A stretch of DNA of 64,000 bases from RPQJ01 sp041910015 (GTDB lineage: Bacteria; Pseudomonadota; Gammaproteobacteria; Steroidobacterales; Steroidobacteraceae): contig JAYRRR010000031.1 in NCBI GenBank assembly GCA_041910015.1, positions 31,985 to 95,984 of the forward strand, read 5' to 3'. Shown here in pieces: positions 43,101 to 51,692 of the stretch. Made by a program: the position numbers and the translations under genes. The notes below the pieces were generated by a model. The model was given only the letters and a program-made list of their open reading frames with translations, did not search any database and had not been told where the DNA came from. Position 1 is the first letter of the stretch. Each line of letters starts with the position of its first letter.

Positions 43101-44327
43101 ATGTCGACGACGCCTGCGGCGCAGGAATCACCCGCGACCTCGCTGCCCGAACTGCGGCTCAAGCCGCGCGAAGAGCGCAGGCTCACGGCCGGGCACCTGT
43201 GGATCTTCAGCAACGAGGTCGACAACGCGCGCACGCCGCTCGTGGCCTTCCAGCCAGGCGCGCTGTGCCGGGTCGTGGCGAGCAACGACCGGTTCCTCGG
43301 CTACGCTTACGTCAATCCGCACGCGCTGATCTGCGCGCGCCTGCTCGGCCGCAGTCCGGGCTATCCGCCCGGCAGGTCGCTGCTCGTCCATCGCCTGCAG
43401 GTGGCGCTGGCGCTGCGGCAGCGGCTGTACGACCAGCCGTACTACCGTCTGGTCTACGGCGAATCCGATGGCCTGCCGGGGCTGGTCCTCGACCGCTACG
43501 GCGACGTGGTCGTCGGCCAGGCGGGCACGGCGGGCATGGAGGCGCTGAAGGACGACGTCGTCGCGGCGCTGCAGAAGGTCGTCGCGCCGCGCACCTTCAT
43601 CTGGAAAAACGATTCGGGTGCACGAGAGCTCGAAGGGCTGCCGGGCTATGTCGAGACGGCCCTGGGTCCCGAGGTAGAGGAATCCGTGGTCGTCGAGAAC
43701 GGTGTGCGTCATTTCGTGCCGATGGGACGCGGCCAGAAGACCGGCTGGTTCTACGACCAGTCCGCCAATCGCCGCGCGCTGCTCCGCTACGTCGCCGGCC
43801 GGCGCGTTCTCGACGTCTTCTGCTATCTGGGGGCGTGGGGTCTCGCCGCCGCCAAGGCGGGCGCGAGCGAGGTGCTCTGCGTCGATTCGTCCGCGCCGGC
43901 ACTCGAGATCCTGCAGCGATCGGCCACGGCGAACGCTCTCGGCAACGTGCAGACGCGGCGTGGCGATGCCTTCGACGTGCTGGCGTCGTTGCGCGCGGCC
44001 GGCGAGAGGTTCGACGTCGTGATCATCGACCCGCCGGCGTTCATCAAGCGGCGCAAGGACGTGCCGAAGGGGCAGGCCGCCTACCGCAAGCTCAACCAGC
44101 TCGCGATGCAGGTGATGGCCCGCGACGCGATCCTGGTGTCCTGTTCGTGCTCGCACCACCTCGCGCAGGACGACCTGATGCTCGCCATCCAGCAGTCGGC
44201 GCGGCACCTCGACCGGTTCGCGCAGGTGGTCGAAGCGGGCGGACACGCCCCCGACCATCCGCTCCATCCGGCGATCCCCGAGACGCGCTACCTCAAGGCG
44301 CTGTTCTGCCGCGTCGTGCACGATTGA
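43101..44327 (+). CDS. rlmI: 23S rRNA m5C methyltransferase RlmI-like
   Basis: This 408-residue protein has an N-terminal PUA-like domain (LKPREERRLTAGHLWIFSNEV), a middle EEHEC-like domain with YGESDGLPGLVLDRYGD, and a Rossmann methyltransferase with VLDVFCYLGAWGLAAAKAGA, VDSSAPALE, DVVIIDPPAFIKRR and VSCSCSHHL. The DPPAF and SCS motifs match the RlmI/YccW family, which methylates C1962 of 23S rRNA. It is divergent from the YyaL-like gene. Confidence 0.92.
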   Translation: MSTTPAAQESPATSLPELRLKPREERRLTAGHLWIFSNEVDNARTPLVAFQPGALCRVVASNDRFLGYAYVNPHALICARLLGRSPGYPPGRSLLVHRLQVALALRQRLYDQPYYRLVYGESDGLPGLVLDRYGDVVVGQAGTAGMEALKDDVVAALQKVVAPRTFIWKNDSGARELEGLPGYVETALGPEVEESVVVENGVRHFVPMGRGQKTGWFYDQSANRRALLRYVAGRRVLDVFCYLGAWGLAAAKAGASEVLCVDSSAPALEILQRSATANALGNVQTRRGDAFDVLASLRAAGERFDVVIIDPPAFIKRRKDVPKGQAAYRKLNQLAMQVMARDAILVSCSCSHHLAQDDLMLAIQQSARHLDRFAQVVEAGGHAPDHPLHPAIPETRYLKALFCRVVHD

Positions 44328-44341
44328 ACCGCGGAGTCGTC

Positions 44342-44470
44342 ATGACCGGCACCGTCGTCATCAGGTTCTGCACGCCCGTGAACGAGGCGAGCATCGGCGC
44401 TCTGATGGAGACGATGGACCAGAAGCGTACCGCGGGTGCCGGGGAATTCCCGATCAAGGCAGGCGGCTGA
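44342..44470 (+). pseudogene. Truncated ClpP-like (S14) protease remnant
   Basis: ATG 44342 with a GGAG ribosome site opens a 42-codon frame: an N-terminal VVIRFCTPVNEASIGALM stretch, then ETMDQK and EFPIKAGG before TGA. It matches the N-terminus of ClpP-like S14 protease families whose proteins go on for about 150 residues past the RF-PVN...L...DQK...G...F pattern to a SSPGG motif. Here the frame stops where that motif should start, and lgt begins 28 nt later, so the rest is deleted. I read it as a remnant; it could still be a small peptide gene. Confidence 0.55.
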
Positions 44471-44498
44471 GTTTGTCGACAGGTAAGATACGGCGCCG

Positions 44499-45296
44499 AT
44501 GTTCGTCTACTCCCACCCCGACCCGATCGCCTTTTCGCTCGGCCCGCTGCGCGTGCACTGGTACGGGCTCATGTATCTCGTCGGGTTCCTCGCCGGCTGG
44601 TGGCTCGCCCGACGGCGCGCCGCCCGGCCCGGCTCGACCTGGGCGCCGGCCGACGTCGACGACCTGATCTTCTACTGTGCCGTGGGCGTCATTTTCGGCG
44701 GGCGCCTGGGCTGGATGCTGTTCTACGGCACCGAGCATCTGCTGTCGGACCCGCTGTCCATCGTGCGTCTGTGGGAAGGCGGCATGTCATTCCATGGCGG
44801 GCTCATCGGCGTCATCACGGCGCTGATGCTGTTTGCGCAGAAGCGCGGCCGCGCGGTCGCCGACGTCTGCGACTTCACGGCGCCGCTGCCGGCGATCGGC
44901 TTCGGCGCCGGCCGCATCGGCAACTTCATCAACGGTGAGCTCTGGGGCAAGCCGACCGACCTGCCATGGGCGGTCGTCGTCGATGGCACGCCCTTGCATC
45001 CATCACAGCTCTACGAAGCCACGCTCGAAGGGCTCGTGCTGTTCGCGATCCTCTGGTGGTTCACTGCGCGCCCGCGGTTCCGCTGGGCGCCATCGGGCCT
45101 GTTCCTGCTCTGCTACGGGGCATTTCGTTTCATCGTGGAGTTCGTGCGCGTGCCCGACGCGAATCGGGGCTACCTGCTGCTCGACTGGGTGACCATGGGC
45201 CAGATCCTCTCGACGCCGATGATCGTCGCGGGCATGGCGATGCTCGCCGTCGCGTACCGCCGGCGCGAACCCTCCGGCAACCACGCTCGCGCCTGA
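44499..45296 (+). CDS. lgt: Prolipoprotein diacylglyceryl transferase
   Basis: The 265-residue inner-membrane protein has the Lgt pattern: HWYGLMYLVGFLAGWWLARR, GWMLFYG, GGMSFHGGLIG, and the signature GFGAGRIGNFINGELWG with its essential Arg, His and Asn positions. RPRFRWAPSGLFLLCYGAFRFIVEFVR follows. It moves diacylglycerol from phosphatidylglycerol onto lipobox cysteines, including that of the carboxypeptidase near 63 kb. It precedes thyA by 15 nt, the standard lgt-thyA pair. Confidence 0.96.
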   Translation: MFVYSHPDPIAFSLGPLRVHWYGLMYLVGFLAGWWLARRRAARPGSTWAPADVDDLIFYCAVGVIFGGRLGWMLFYGTEHLLSDPLSIVRLWEGGMSFHGGLIGVITALMLFAQKRGRAVADVCDFTAPLPAIGFGAGRIGNFINGELWGKPTDLPWAVVVDGTPLHPSQLYEATLEGLVLFAILWWFTARPRFRWAPSGLFLLCYGAFRFIVEFVRVPDANRGYLLLDWVTMGQILSTPMIVAGMAMLAVAYRRREPSGNHARA

Positions 45297-45311
45297 TCCG
45301 CGCCCGATCGC

Positions 45312-46106
45312 ATGCGGCAATACCACGACCTCCTGCGTCATCTGCTCGACCACGGCGCCCTCAAGCCAGACCGCACGGGGACGGGGACGCGCTCGGTGTT
45401 CGGCTGGCAGATGCGTTTCGACCTCGCGGCGGGCTTCCCGCTCGTCACGACCAAGAAGCTGCACCTGAAGTCGATCGTGCACGAACTGCTCTGGTTCCTG
45501 AGCGGCGATACCAACGTGCGCTACCTGCGCGACAACGGCGTGACGATCTGGGACGAATGGGCGGACGAGCACGGCGAGCTCGGCCCGGTCTACGGTGCGC
45601 AGTGGCGCGCGTGGCAGGCCGCCGACGGGCGACGGATCGACCAGATCGCGCGCGCCGTGGAACTGCTGCGTCGCGACCCGGATTCGCGCCGTATCATCGT
45701 CAACGCGTGGAACGTGGGCGAGCTCGAGAAAATGGCGCTCACGCCCTGCCACGCACTGTTCCAGTTCTACGTCGCGAACGATCGGCTTTCCTGCCAGCTG
45801 TACCAGCGCAGCGCGGACGTGTTTCTCGGCGTGCCGTTCAACATCGCCTCCTACGCGCTGCTCACGCACATGATCGCCCAGCAGGTCGAGCTGGCGCTGG
45901 GCGAGTTCATCTGGACCGGCGGCGACACGCATCTCTACGTCAACCACGTCGAGCAGGCGCGCACGCAACTCGCGCGCGAGCCGTTCCCGCTGCCGCGGCT
46001 CGTGCTGCGCCGTCGGCCTGCGAGCCTTTTCGACTACCGTTTCGACGACTTCGAGTTTGTCGACTACCAGGCACACCCAGCCATCAAGGCCCCCATCGCC
46101 GTATGA
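45312..46106 (+). CDS. thyA: Thymidylate synthase
   Basis: The 264-residue protein matches ThyA in length and sequence: MRQYHDLLRHLLDHG, DRTGTGTRSVFGWQMRFDL, TTKKLHLKSIVHELLWFLSGDTN, the catalytic Cys146 in LTPCHALFQFYV, and the end FDDFEFVDYQAHPAIKAPIAV. It makes dTMP using 5,10-methylene-THF, producing dihydrofolate that FolA, encoded 0.7 kb downstream, reduces. Its stop overlaps the ATG of a SET-domain gene by 4 nt. Confidence 0.97.
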   Translation: MRQYHDLLRHLLDHGALKPDRTGTGTRSVFGWQMRFDLAAGFPLVTTKKLHLKSIVHELLWFLSGDTNVRYLRDNGVTIWDEWADEHGELGPVYGAQWRAWQAADGRRIDQIARAVELLRRDPDSRRIIVNAWNVGELEKMALTPCHALFQFYVANDRLSCQLYQRSADVFLGVPFNIASYALLTHMIAQQVELALGEFIWTGGDTHLYVNHVEQARTQLAREPFPLPRLVLRRRPASLFDYRFDDFEFVDYQAHPAIKAPIAV

Positions 46107-46777
46107 AGAAAACCCCGACGCCACCGTCACGATCCGCCCCGCACCACGCGCACATGCGCCGCGCCAGGACGGCGTGCCGCGCTTCTGCCGAAGACAACCC
46201 CTATGTGGTCGTGCGCAGGTCGGGCATCCACGGCCGCGGCGTCTACGCGGCGCGACGCATCCGCAAGGGCACGCGCATCATCGAGTACGTGGGCGAGCGC
46301 ATTACGCACGAGGTTGCGGACGCGCGCTACGACGCGAAGCCCGCGGACGACGGGCACACGTTCCTGTTCGTGGTCGACGACGAGACCTGCATCGACGCCG
46401 GCATCGGCGGCAACGCCGCGCGCTTCATCAATCACAGGTGCGATGCGAACTGCGAAACGATCATTGAGAACCGGCGCGTCTTCATCGAGGCGCTGCGCAC
46501 CATCCAGCCGGGCGAGGAACTGGGCTACGACTACCAGCTCACCTGGGAATCGACGGACGACCCCGAGGAACTGAAGCTCTATGCCTGTGGCTGCGGTGCC
46601 TCCGGCTGCCGCGGCACGATGCTCGACCGCGAGCCGCTCGACGTGAAGCGCCGCCGCGAACGTGCCCGCAAGCGGGCCCGGAAGACCTCCGGAAAGGGTT
46701 CCGCGACGACGGCCCCACGGCGCAAGCGGGGCAGCGGCGCAGCCGGAGCCGGGCGCAAGTCACGCCGCCCCGCCTGA
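46103..46777 (+). CDS. SET-domain lysine methyltransferase-like protein with basic C-terminal tail
   Basis: ATG 46103 overlaps the thyA stop by 4 nt; 224 residues. It has the SET start VVVRRSGIHGRGVYAARRI, GTRIIEYVGERI, the NH motif RFINHRCDANCE, GEELGYDY and a post-SET cysteine cluster (CGCGASGCRGTM). After about residue 180 it becomes a basic Lys/Arg/Ala tail (RARKRARKTSGKG onward). SET proteins methylate lysines of histones or ribosomal proteins; a bacterial one in a thyA-folA context is unusual. The substrate is not known; a lysine-rich mini-protein is encoded at 12.4 kb. Confidence 0.87.
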   Translation: MKKTPTPPSRSAPHHAHMRRARTACRASAEDNPYVVVRRSGIHGRGVYAARRIRKGTRIIEYVGERITHEVADARYDAKPADDGHTFLFVVDDETCIDAGIGGNAARFINHRCDANCETIIENRRVFIEALRTIQPGEELGYDYQLTWESTDDPEELKLYACGCGASGCRGTMLDREPLDVKRRRERARKRARKTSGKGSATTAPRRKRGSGAAGAGRKSRRPA

Positions 46778-46785
46778 AACGGCCC

Positions 46786-47322
46786 ATGGGCAGGCCGTTC
46801 GTCTCGATCGTCGTTGCGATGGACGAGCGCAATGCGATCGGCCGGAACGGCGGCCTGCCGTGGCGTCTGCCGGAAGACCTGCGACGCTTCAAGGCCTTGA
46901 CCCTGGGCAAGCCGATCGTGATGGGTCGCCGGACCTGGGACTCGATCGGCCGGCCATTGCCCGGGCGGCACAACGTCGTCGTGACCCGCAGCCGCGAGCT
47001 GGAGCTCGCGGGCGCCACGGTCGTTGCGTCGCTCGAGCAGGCGCTCGCGGCCGCGGGCGACGTGCCGGAGGTGTGCGTCATCGGCGGCGCGGAGATCTAC
47101 CGGTTGGCGCTGCCGCTGGCCAGCGTCCTGCACGTCACGCGCGTGCATGCGACGATCGCTGCCGACACGTTTTTCCCCGCGATCCTGCCGGCGCAATGGG
47201 AGGAGGTCGCGCGCGAGGAGCACCCGGCCGATGAGCGGCATGCGTACGCGTACAGCTTCGTGGAGTTGCGGCGCGGGGGATTCACGACGGGGTTTCCGGC
47301 CGGCGACCTGTCGGCTGTATAG
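46786..47322 (+). CDS. folA: Dihydrofolate reductase
   Basis: This 178-residue protein has the DHFR core: VSIVVAMDERNAIGRNGGLPWRLPEDL with Trp, the catalytic acid position following it, KPIVMGRRTWDSIGRPLPGR, and VCVIGGAEIYRLAL near residue 105. The end FTTGFPAGDLSAV lies in an inverted repeat that continues beyond the stop codon. DHFR regenerates tetrahydrofolate after ThyA. The gene is the third of thyA-SET-folA. Confidence 0.95.
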   Translation: MGRPFVSIVVAMDERNAIGRNGGLPWRLPEDLRRFKALTLGKPIVMGRRTWDSIGRPLPGRHNVVVTRSRELELAGATVVASLEQALAAAGDVPEVCVIGGAEIYRLALPLASVLHVTRVHATIAADTFFPAILPAQWEEVAREEHPADERHAYAYSFVELRRGGFTTGFPAGDLSAV

Positions 47323-47354
47323 GGACCCGGGCGGAAGCCCCGTCGTGAATCCCC
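47276..47354. repeat. Long inverted repeat spanning the folA 3' end
   Basis: Two 23-nt arms (47276-47298 and 47332-47354) match with one exception that would be a G-U pair in RNA; the 33-nt loop contains the folA stop codon. There is no U-tract, so it may act as an mRNA 3' end stabiliser or be an intergenic palindromic repeat element. It shares a GTGAATCC core with the repeat at 59548-59670. Confidence 0.7.
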
Positions 47355-47509
47355 GTACCGAATACCCCGCGTCGCGACGCGTTGGCGTCGGCGTGCACTC
47401 CCGTCGGAACCGTCCTACGTCGCGCGTCGGCGAGGACCCGGCACGGGCCTGCTAGAATTCGTGTCGGCCCAGCGGCAACGAGGACGACGAACCTGCCGAC
47501 AGCCTTGCC
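47355..47509. other. Intergenic region between folA repeat and histidine kinase
   Basis: No coding frame or clear RNA element was seen in these 155 nt. It probably holds the kinase promoter; GCTAGAATT near 47451-47459 is a possible -10 region, without an obvious -35. Confidence 0.3.
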
Positions 47510-49546
47510 ATGGGAAGTTCCACCGTGACCGACGCCGGGGACTCACGCGACCCGTTCGTTGCACTGCGGACGTGGTTTGCGCACTGGCCGCCCGTGCTGC
47601 TCACGATGGTCGCCGTCGGCTGCGCGACGCTCATGCGCGTCCTGCTCGACCGCGTGTGGCCCGATGAGTTCCGGTTCCTGCCGTTCCACGCGGCAATCGC
47701 GGTCTGCGCGGTCGTCGCGGGCTGGCGCTACGCGACACTTGCCACGCTGTTGTCCGTCGTGCTCATCGTGCCGCTGACCGGTGGCCCGATCGACCTGGCC
47801 ATTGGCACCGGTCTCGCGATGTTCCTGCTTCTGAACGCGATCATCGTCGCGTTCGTCAACGCGGGCCGGCGCGCGCGCTTCCGGGCCGAGGCGGCGGCGG
47901 CACAGGCGCGGGAGCGCGAGCGTCGCTTCAGCGTCATGGCGGACAACCTGCCGCTGCTGGTCTGGGTGCACGATGTCGATGGCCGGCTTCTCTTCGTCAA
48001 CAAGGCCTGGGAGCAGTTCACCGGCCTGTCGCTGGCGGAGGCGCGCAGAGGTGCCTGGGGGGACCTGTTGCTCGACGAGGACCGGGCCGCGCACACCGCG
48101 GCGTTCCTCGACTGCCTGCGTCGCAAACAGCCGTTCGTGGCGAAGGTACGGGTGCGCCGCGCCGACGGTTCCTGGCGCATCCTGCAGACGCATGGCGTCC
48201 CCCGCCTGGGTGAGCATGGGGAATTGCTCGCGTACGCCGGGACGAGCTACGACATCACCGAGCAGGAAGCACTCGAGGCCGAGCGCAAGGTACTGCTGGA
48301 AAGCGAACGCGCGGCGCGCACCGATGCCGAACTCGCCACCCGCGCCAAGGATGAATTCCTCGCGACGCTGTCGCACGAGCTGCGCACGCCGCTGTCGGTC
48401 ATCGTGCTGTGGAGCCGTATCCTCGCGCGCAAGTACGAGTCCACGGGCGAGGACCTCGGCAAGGGCCTCGCGCTGATCATCGACAACGGCATGGCGCTGT
48501 CACAGTTGATCGGCGACCTGCTCGACATGAGTCGCATCGTGTCGGGCCGCGTCACGCTGGACATGCACCCCATCGATGCGGCCGAACTCGTCGCGCAGGC
48601 GGTCGCCTCGCATCGCCCGGCCGCCGACGCGCGACATGTCACGGTCTCGCTCGACGTGGGGCCGCAGCCGAAATTCGTGCTCGCCGATCCCACGCGCCTG
48701 CAGCAGGTGTTGTGGAACCTGCTTGCCAACGCACTGAAATTCACGCCGCCGAACGGCCACGTCCGGGTGACCGCGCGGCACAGCGGCGAGAACCTCGAGA
48801 TCACCGTCAGTGACGACGGCGAGGGCATCGCGCCGGAGTTTCTCACGCAGGTCTTCAGTCGCTTCAAACAGGCCGACGGCACCAGCGCGCGGCGCCACGG
48901 TGGCCTGGGGCTCGGGCTCGCGATCGTGAAGCAACTGGTCGAGCTGCAGGGTGGCACGGTGACGGCGACGAGCGAAGGCCTCGGCAAGGGTGCCACGTTC
49001 ACCGTCACGCTGCCCCTGCACGAATCCGCCCTGGCGAGTGTCGGCACCCGTTCCACGGGCACCTGGCGACGGCTCGACCCGGACCGGCTGCTGAACCAGC
49101 GTCTCGACGGGCTGCGCATTCTCGCCGTCGAGGATCAGGTGGACATGCTGGAGTCGCTGCGCACCGTCCTCGGAGAGCATGGCGCCGAAGTGACACCGCT
49201 GACCTCGGGCGCGGCAGCCTGTGAACTGTTGCGCGAGCGAGCGGAGTGCTTCGACGTGCTGATGAGCGACCTCGGCATGCCCGGCATGGATGGCTACGAC
49301 CTGATCCGTCGCGTGCGCAGCGAGCTCGGACTCGGGCCCGAACGACTTTTCGCCGTGGCACTGACGGCCTACGCGCGTGACGAGGATCGCAGCCGTGCGC
49401 TGCAGGCGGGCTTCCAGGCGCATGTCGCGAAGCCCTGGCACGCGGGGCAGCTCATCGCCGTCCTGAACCAGCGGCTGGAGGCGAGCCGGGCCCGTGGGCT
49501 GGCCGGCGAGGCGCGCCGCGAGACCGGGGCGACGCTGGCGATCTGA
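47510..49546 (+). CDS. Hybrid sensor histidine kinase
   Basis: The 678-residue protein has a DUF4118-like N-terminal membrane region with several hydrophobic segments (VLLTMVAVGCATLMRVLL, IAVCAVVAGWRYATLATLL, GLAMFLLLNAIIVAF), a PAS domain (about 142-265, ending TSYDITEQEALEAER), a HisKA dimerisation helix with His289 (LATLSHELRTPLSVI), an ATPase with NLLANALKF, DDGEGIAPE and GGLGLGLAIV, and a receiver domain with Asp587 (LMSDLGMPGMDGYD). Autophosphorylation and intramolecular transfer are expected. No cognate regulator or promoter target is adjacent; the signal is unknown. Confidence 0.93.
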   Translation: MGSSTVTDAGDSRDPFVALRTWFAHWPPVLLTMVAVGCATLMRVLLDRVWPDEFRFLPFHAAIAVCAVVAGWRYATLATLLSVVLIVPLTGGPIDLAIGTGLAMFLLLNAIIVAFVNAGRRARFRAEAAAAQARERERRFSVMADNLPLLVWVHDVDGRLLFVNKAWEQFTGLSLAEARRGAWGDLLLDEDRAAHTAAFLDCLRRKQPFVAKVRVRRADGSWRILQTHGVPRLGEHGELLAYAGTSYDITEQEALEAERKVLLESERAARTDAELATRAKDEFLATLSHELRTPLSVIVLWSRILARKYESTGEDLGKGLALIIDNGMALSQLIGDLLDMSRIVSGRVTLDMHPIDAAELVAQAVASHRPAADARHVTVSLDVGPQPKFVLADPTRLQQVLWNLLANALKFTPPNGHVRVTARHSGENLEITVSDDGEGIAPEFLTQVFSRFKQADGTSARRHGGLGLGLAIVKQLVELQGGTVTATSEGLGKGATFTVTLPLHESALASVGTRSTGTWRRLDPDRLLNQRLDGLRILAVEDQVDMLESLRTVLGEHGAEVTPLTSGAAACELLRERAECFDVLMSDLGMPGMDGYDLIRRVRSELGLGPERLFAVALTAYARDEDRSRALQAGFQAHVAKPWHAGQLIAVLNQRLEASRARGLAGEARRETGATLAI

Positions 49547-49738
49547 TCAGGTCTTGCCGGCGCTGCCGGTCGCGGCGTCGAGTTCGATGCGGAGCATGGC
49601 GGGCGCTCGTCGCACCCAGATGGCAGACCCCAGTGCCGGCCGTGCATGCTGAACTCCCGCGCGTTCAGGCGGTCCCTTGCGCAACGGACGCTCGCCGCCC
49701 GGTGCGATGCGCGTCGATCCGGCAATGGAGGTCGAGCG

Positions 49739-50425
49739 ATGCCCATGCCTGCATGGAACGAGTACCTGCCGGAGGTCGCCGCGCTGGCGGCGTTCGCTGC
49801 CGGCTCCGCCCTGGCCGATCCGGTCGTGACACCACCGGCGCAGGCGGCATTCGCGGCCGCGCCCATCGCCGCCGTCTGGCTGGAGCACGACGCCAGCTTC
49901 GTGTACTTCGGCCAGACGACGTACTACTCGTGCGACGGTCTGCGCGACAAGGTGCGCTACCTGATGAAGCGGGTCGGCGCGCGGCCCGCGGACCTCGAGG
50001 TGCGCGTGAGCTGCTCGGCGTTCAACGGCGATGTCGAGAGCATGCCGCGCGTGCAGGTGCACGCGGCGATCGCCACAGTCGCCACGCCGGAGCGGCTGGA
50101 GAGACTCGCCAGCGATCCCAAACGGCAACTGGTCGCGAAGGTGCGCGGCAAGGGCGAGGCAGATGCGCCAACGGCGCAGTTCGCCGCCGTCCGCGAGGTC
50201 GTGGAGTTCGCGGACCCGCGCGACGAGCGGGTCGAGGCGGGCGACTGCGAACTGCTCGAACAGATGGTCGAGCGCGTGTTCGAGCCGATGGGCATCACGG
50301 TGGCGGAGGGCTCGCGCCTGTCGTGCATGCACCGCCAGGTGCCGATGGGCTCTGTGCGGCTCAGGCTCGCGACGCTGCAGAAGGCCCCGGAGCCCGACGC
50401 GGCACCGGCGCGGAAGCCGCAGTAG
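49739..50425 (+). CDS. Exported protein of unknown function (228 residues)
   Basis: I choose ATG 49739 with GGAGG 9 nt upstream; an earlier in-frame start lacks a ribosome site. Residues 1-24 form a weak signal peptide (AAGSALA cleavage). The mature part is alpha/beta with several cysteines in conserved-looking settings (TYYSCDGLRDKV, RVSCSAFNG, LSCMHRQVP) that could form disulfides in the periplasm. I do not recognise the family. It is a single gene between the kinase and the convergent apaH. Confidence 0.7.
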   Translation: MPMPAWNEYLPEVAALAAFAAGSALADPVVTPPAQAAFAAAPIAAVWLEHDASFVYFGQTTYYSCDGLRDKVRYLMKRVGARPADLEVRVSCSAFNGDVESMPRVQVHAAIATVATPERLERLASDPKRQLVAKVRGKGEADAPTAQFAAVREVVEFADPRDERVEAGDCELLEQMVERVFEPMGITVAEGSRLSCMHRQVPMGSVRLRLATLQKAPEPDAAPARKPQ

Positions 50426-50453
50426 GGCGACGCCGGTGCGCGGCGCGTCGGCT

Positions 50454-51299
50454 TCAATCCTTCTCCAGCGGGATGCCCCCGCCGTGGCTGGGCACCTGTA
50501 CCGGTGCGGCCTGCAGCACGTCGATGCGCTGCGCGGTCAGCGTGCCGCCCCAGACGCAGCCCGTGTCGAGACCGAGCACTTCCTGAGTGCTGACATAGCC
50601 CAGCGCGGACCAGTGGCCGAACACCAGTCGGCCGTCGCGGCAGCGACGCCAGGGCACGTCGAACCACGGCACGGCGCCGGCCGGGGCCGCGTCGGGCGCG
50701 CCCTTGTACTGCAGCAGCATGCGGCCATCGTCCGCGGCGCAGACCCGCAGCCGCGTGAAGGCATTGATCGTGAAGCGCAGCCGATCCCAGCCGTCGAGAT
50801 CGTCGCGCCAGACCGCCGGCTCGTTGCCGTACATGTGGGTGAACAGCTCGCCGACACGCTCGCCACCAAGCATGGCTTCGACGTTGCGTGCACAAGCCAG
50901 CGCCGTGGTCAGCGTCCACTGTGGCGGCAGGCCTGCGTGCAGCAGGCTGGTGCACAGCGCGAGGTCGTGATGCATCAGCTGTCGCGACTGCAGCCAGTCG
51001 AGCAACGCCTCGCGGTCCGGCGCGGACAGGATGGCTTGCAGGCTGTCGTCGCCTTTCTTCCATGGCGCGCCACCGCGTGCGAGCGCGAGCAGGTGCAGGT
51101 CGTGATTGCCGAGCACGACGATCGCGGCGTCGCCCAATGACTTCACAAACCGCAGCGTCTCGAGCGAGCGTGGGCCGCGATTGACGAGGTCGCCGACGAA
51201 CCAAAGCCGGTCCTGCGCGAGATCGCAGTCCAGCCGCGTCAGCAGTTCATGCAGTTCGTCGGCGCAGCCCTGGACGTCGCCGATCGCGTAGGTGGCCAC
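50454..51299 (-). CDS. apaH: Symmetrical bis(5'-nucleosyl)-tetraphosphatase ApaH
   Basis: This 281-residue protein has the calcineurin-like metal motifs: YAIGDVQGCADEL, WFVGDLVNRGPRSLETLRF, VVLGNHDLHLLALA and later HAGL. The length and HAGLPPQW match ApaH. It splits Ap4A into two ADP and also decaps Np4-RNAs. It comes 6 nt after apaG on the same strand, so the two are co-expressed in the usual apaGH pair. Confidence 0.95.
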   Translation of the reverse strand: MATYAIGDVQGCADELHELLTRLDCDLAQDRLWFVGDLVNRGPRSLETLRFVKSLGDAAIVVLGNHDLHLLALARGGAPWKKGDDSLQAILSAPDREALLDWLQSRQLMHHDLALCTSLLHAGLPPQWTLTTALACARNVEAMLGGERVGELFTHMYGNEPAVWRDDLDGWDRLRFTINAFTRLRVCAADDGRMLLQYKGAPDAAPAGAVPWFDVPWRRCRDGRLVFGHWSALGYVSTQEVLGLDTGCVWGGTLTAQRIDVLQAAPVQVPSHGGGIPLEKD

Positions 51300-51305
51300 G
51301 GTCCG

Positions 51306-51692
51306 TCAGTGCAGCACGCCGGGCATGGCGAGCCGGAACGGCGCGATCGGTGCGTCGAACTGCTCGCCGTCGTCCGCGAGCATGCGGTAGCGGCCCTGCA
51401 TCGAGCCGACAGGGGTTTCGAGAATGGCGCCGCTGGAATAACGAAAGCCCTCGCCGGGCCGCAGGTGCGGCTGCTCGCCGACCACACCCTCGCCGACGAC
51501 TTCCTGGACCTTGCCGTTCGCGTCGGTGATCAGCCAGTGCCGGGCCATGAGCCGCGCGGGCTTCGCGCCTTCGTTGCGGATGGTGATCGTGTACGAAAAG
51601 ACGAAGCGCCCTTCGCCCGGGTTCGACTGGTCTTCCACGTAGTCCGTCGTGACGTCGACACAGATCCGGTGCGAACCGGCCGCTGCGGTCAT
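51306..51692 (-). CDS. apaG: ApaG/Co2+-efflux-associated protein
   Basis: ATG 51692 gives 128 residues with the ApaG fold: YVEDQSNPGEGRFVFSYTITIRNEG, VQEVVGEGVVGEQPHLRPGEGFRYSSG and PVGSMQGRYRML. The immunoglobulin-like ApaG domain is of uncertain activity but tightly linked to apaH. The start overlaps the stop of the universal stress gene by 4 nt (ATGA). In enterics apaG follows rsmA directly; here a universal stress gene with its own promoter is in between. Confidence 0.94.
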   Translation of the reverse strand: MTAAAGSHRICVDVTTDYVEDQSNPGEGRFVFSYTITIRNEGAKPARLMARHWLITDANGKVQEVVGEGVVGEQPHLRPGEGFRYSSGAILETPVGSMQGRYRMLADDGEQFDAPIAPFRLAMPGVLH

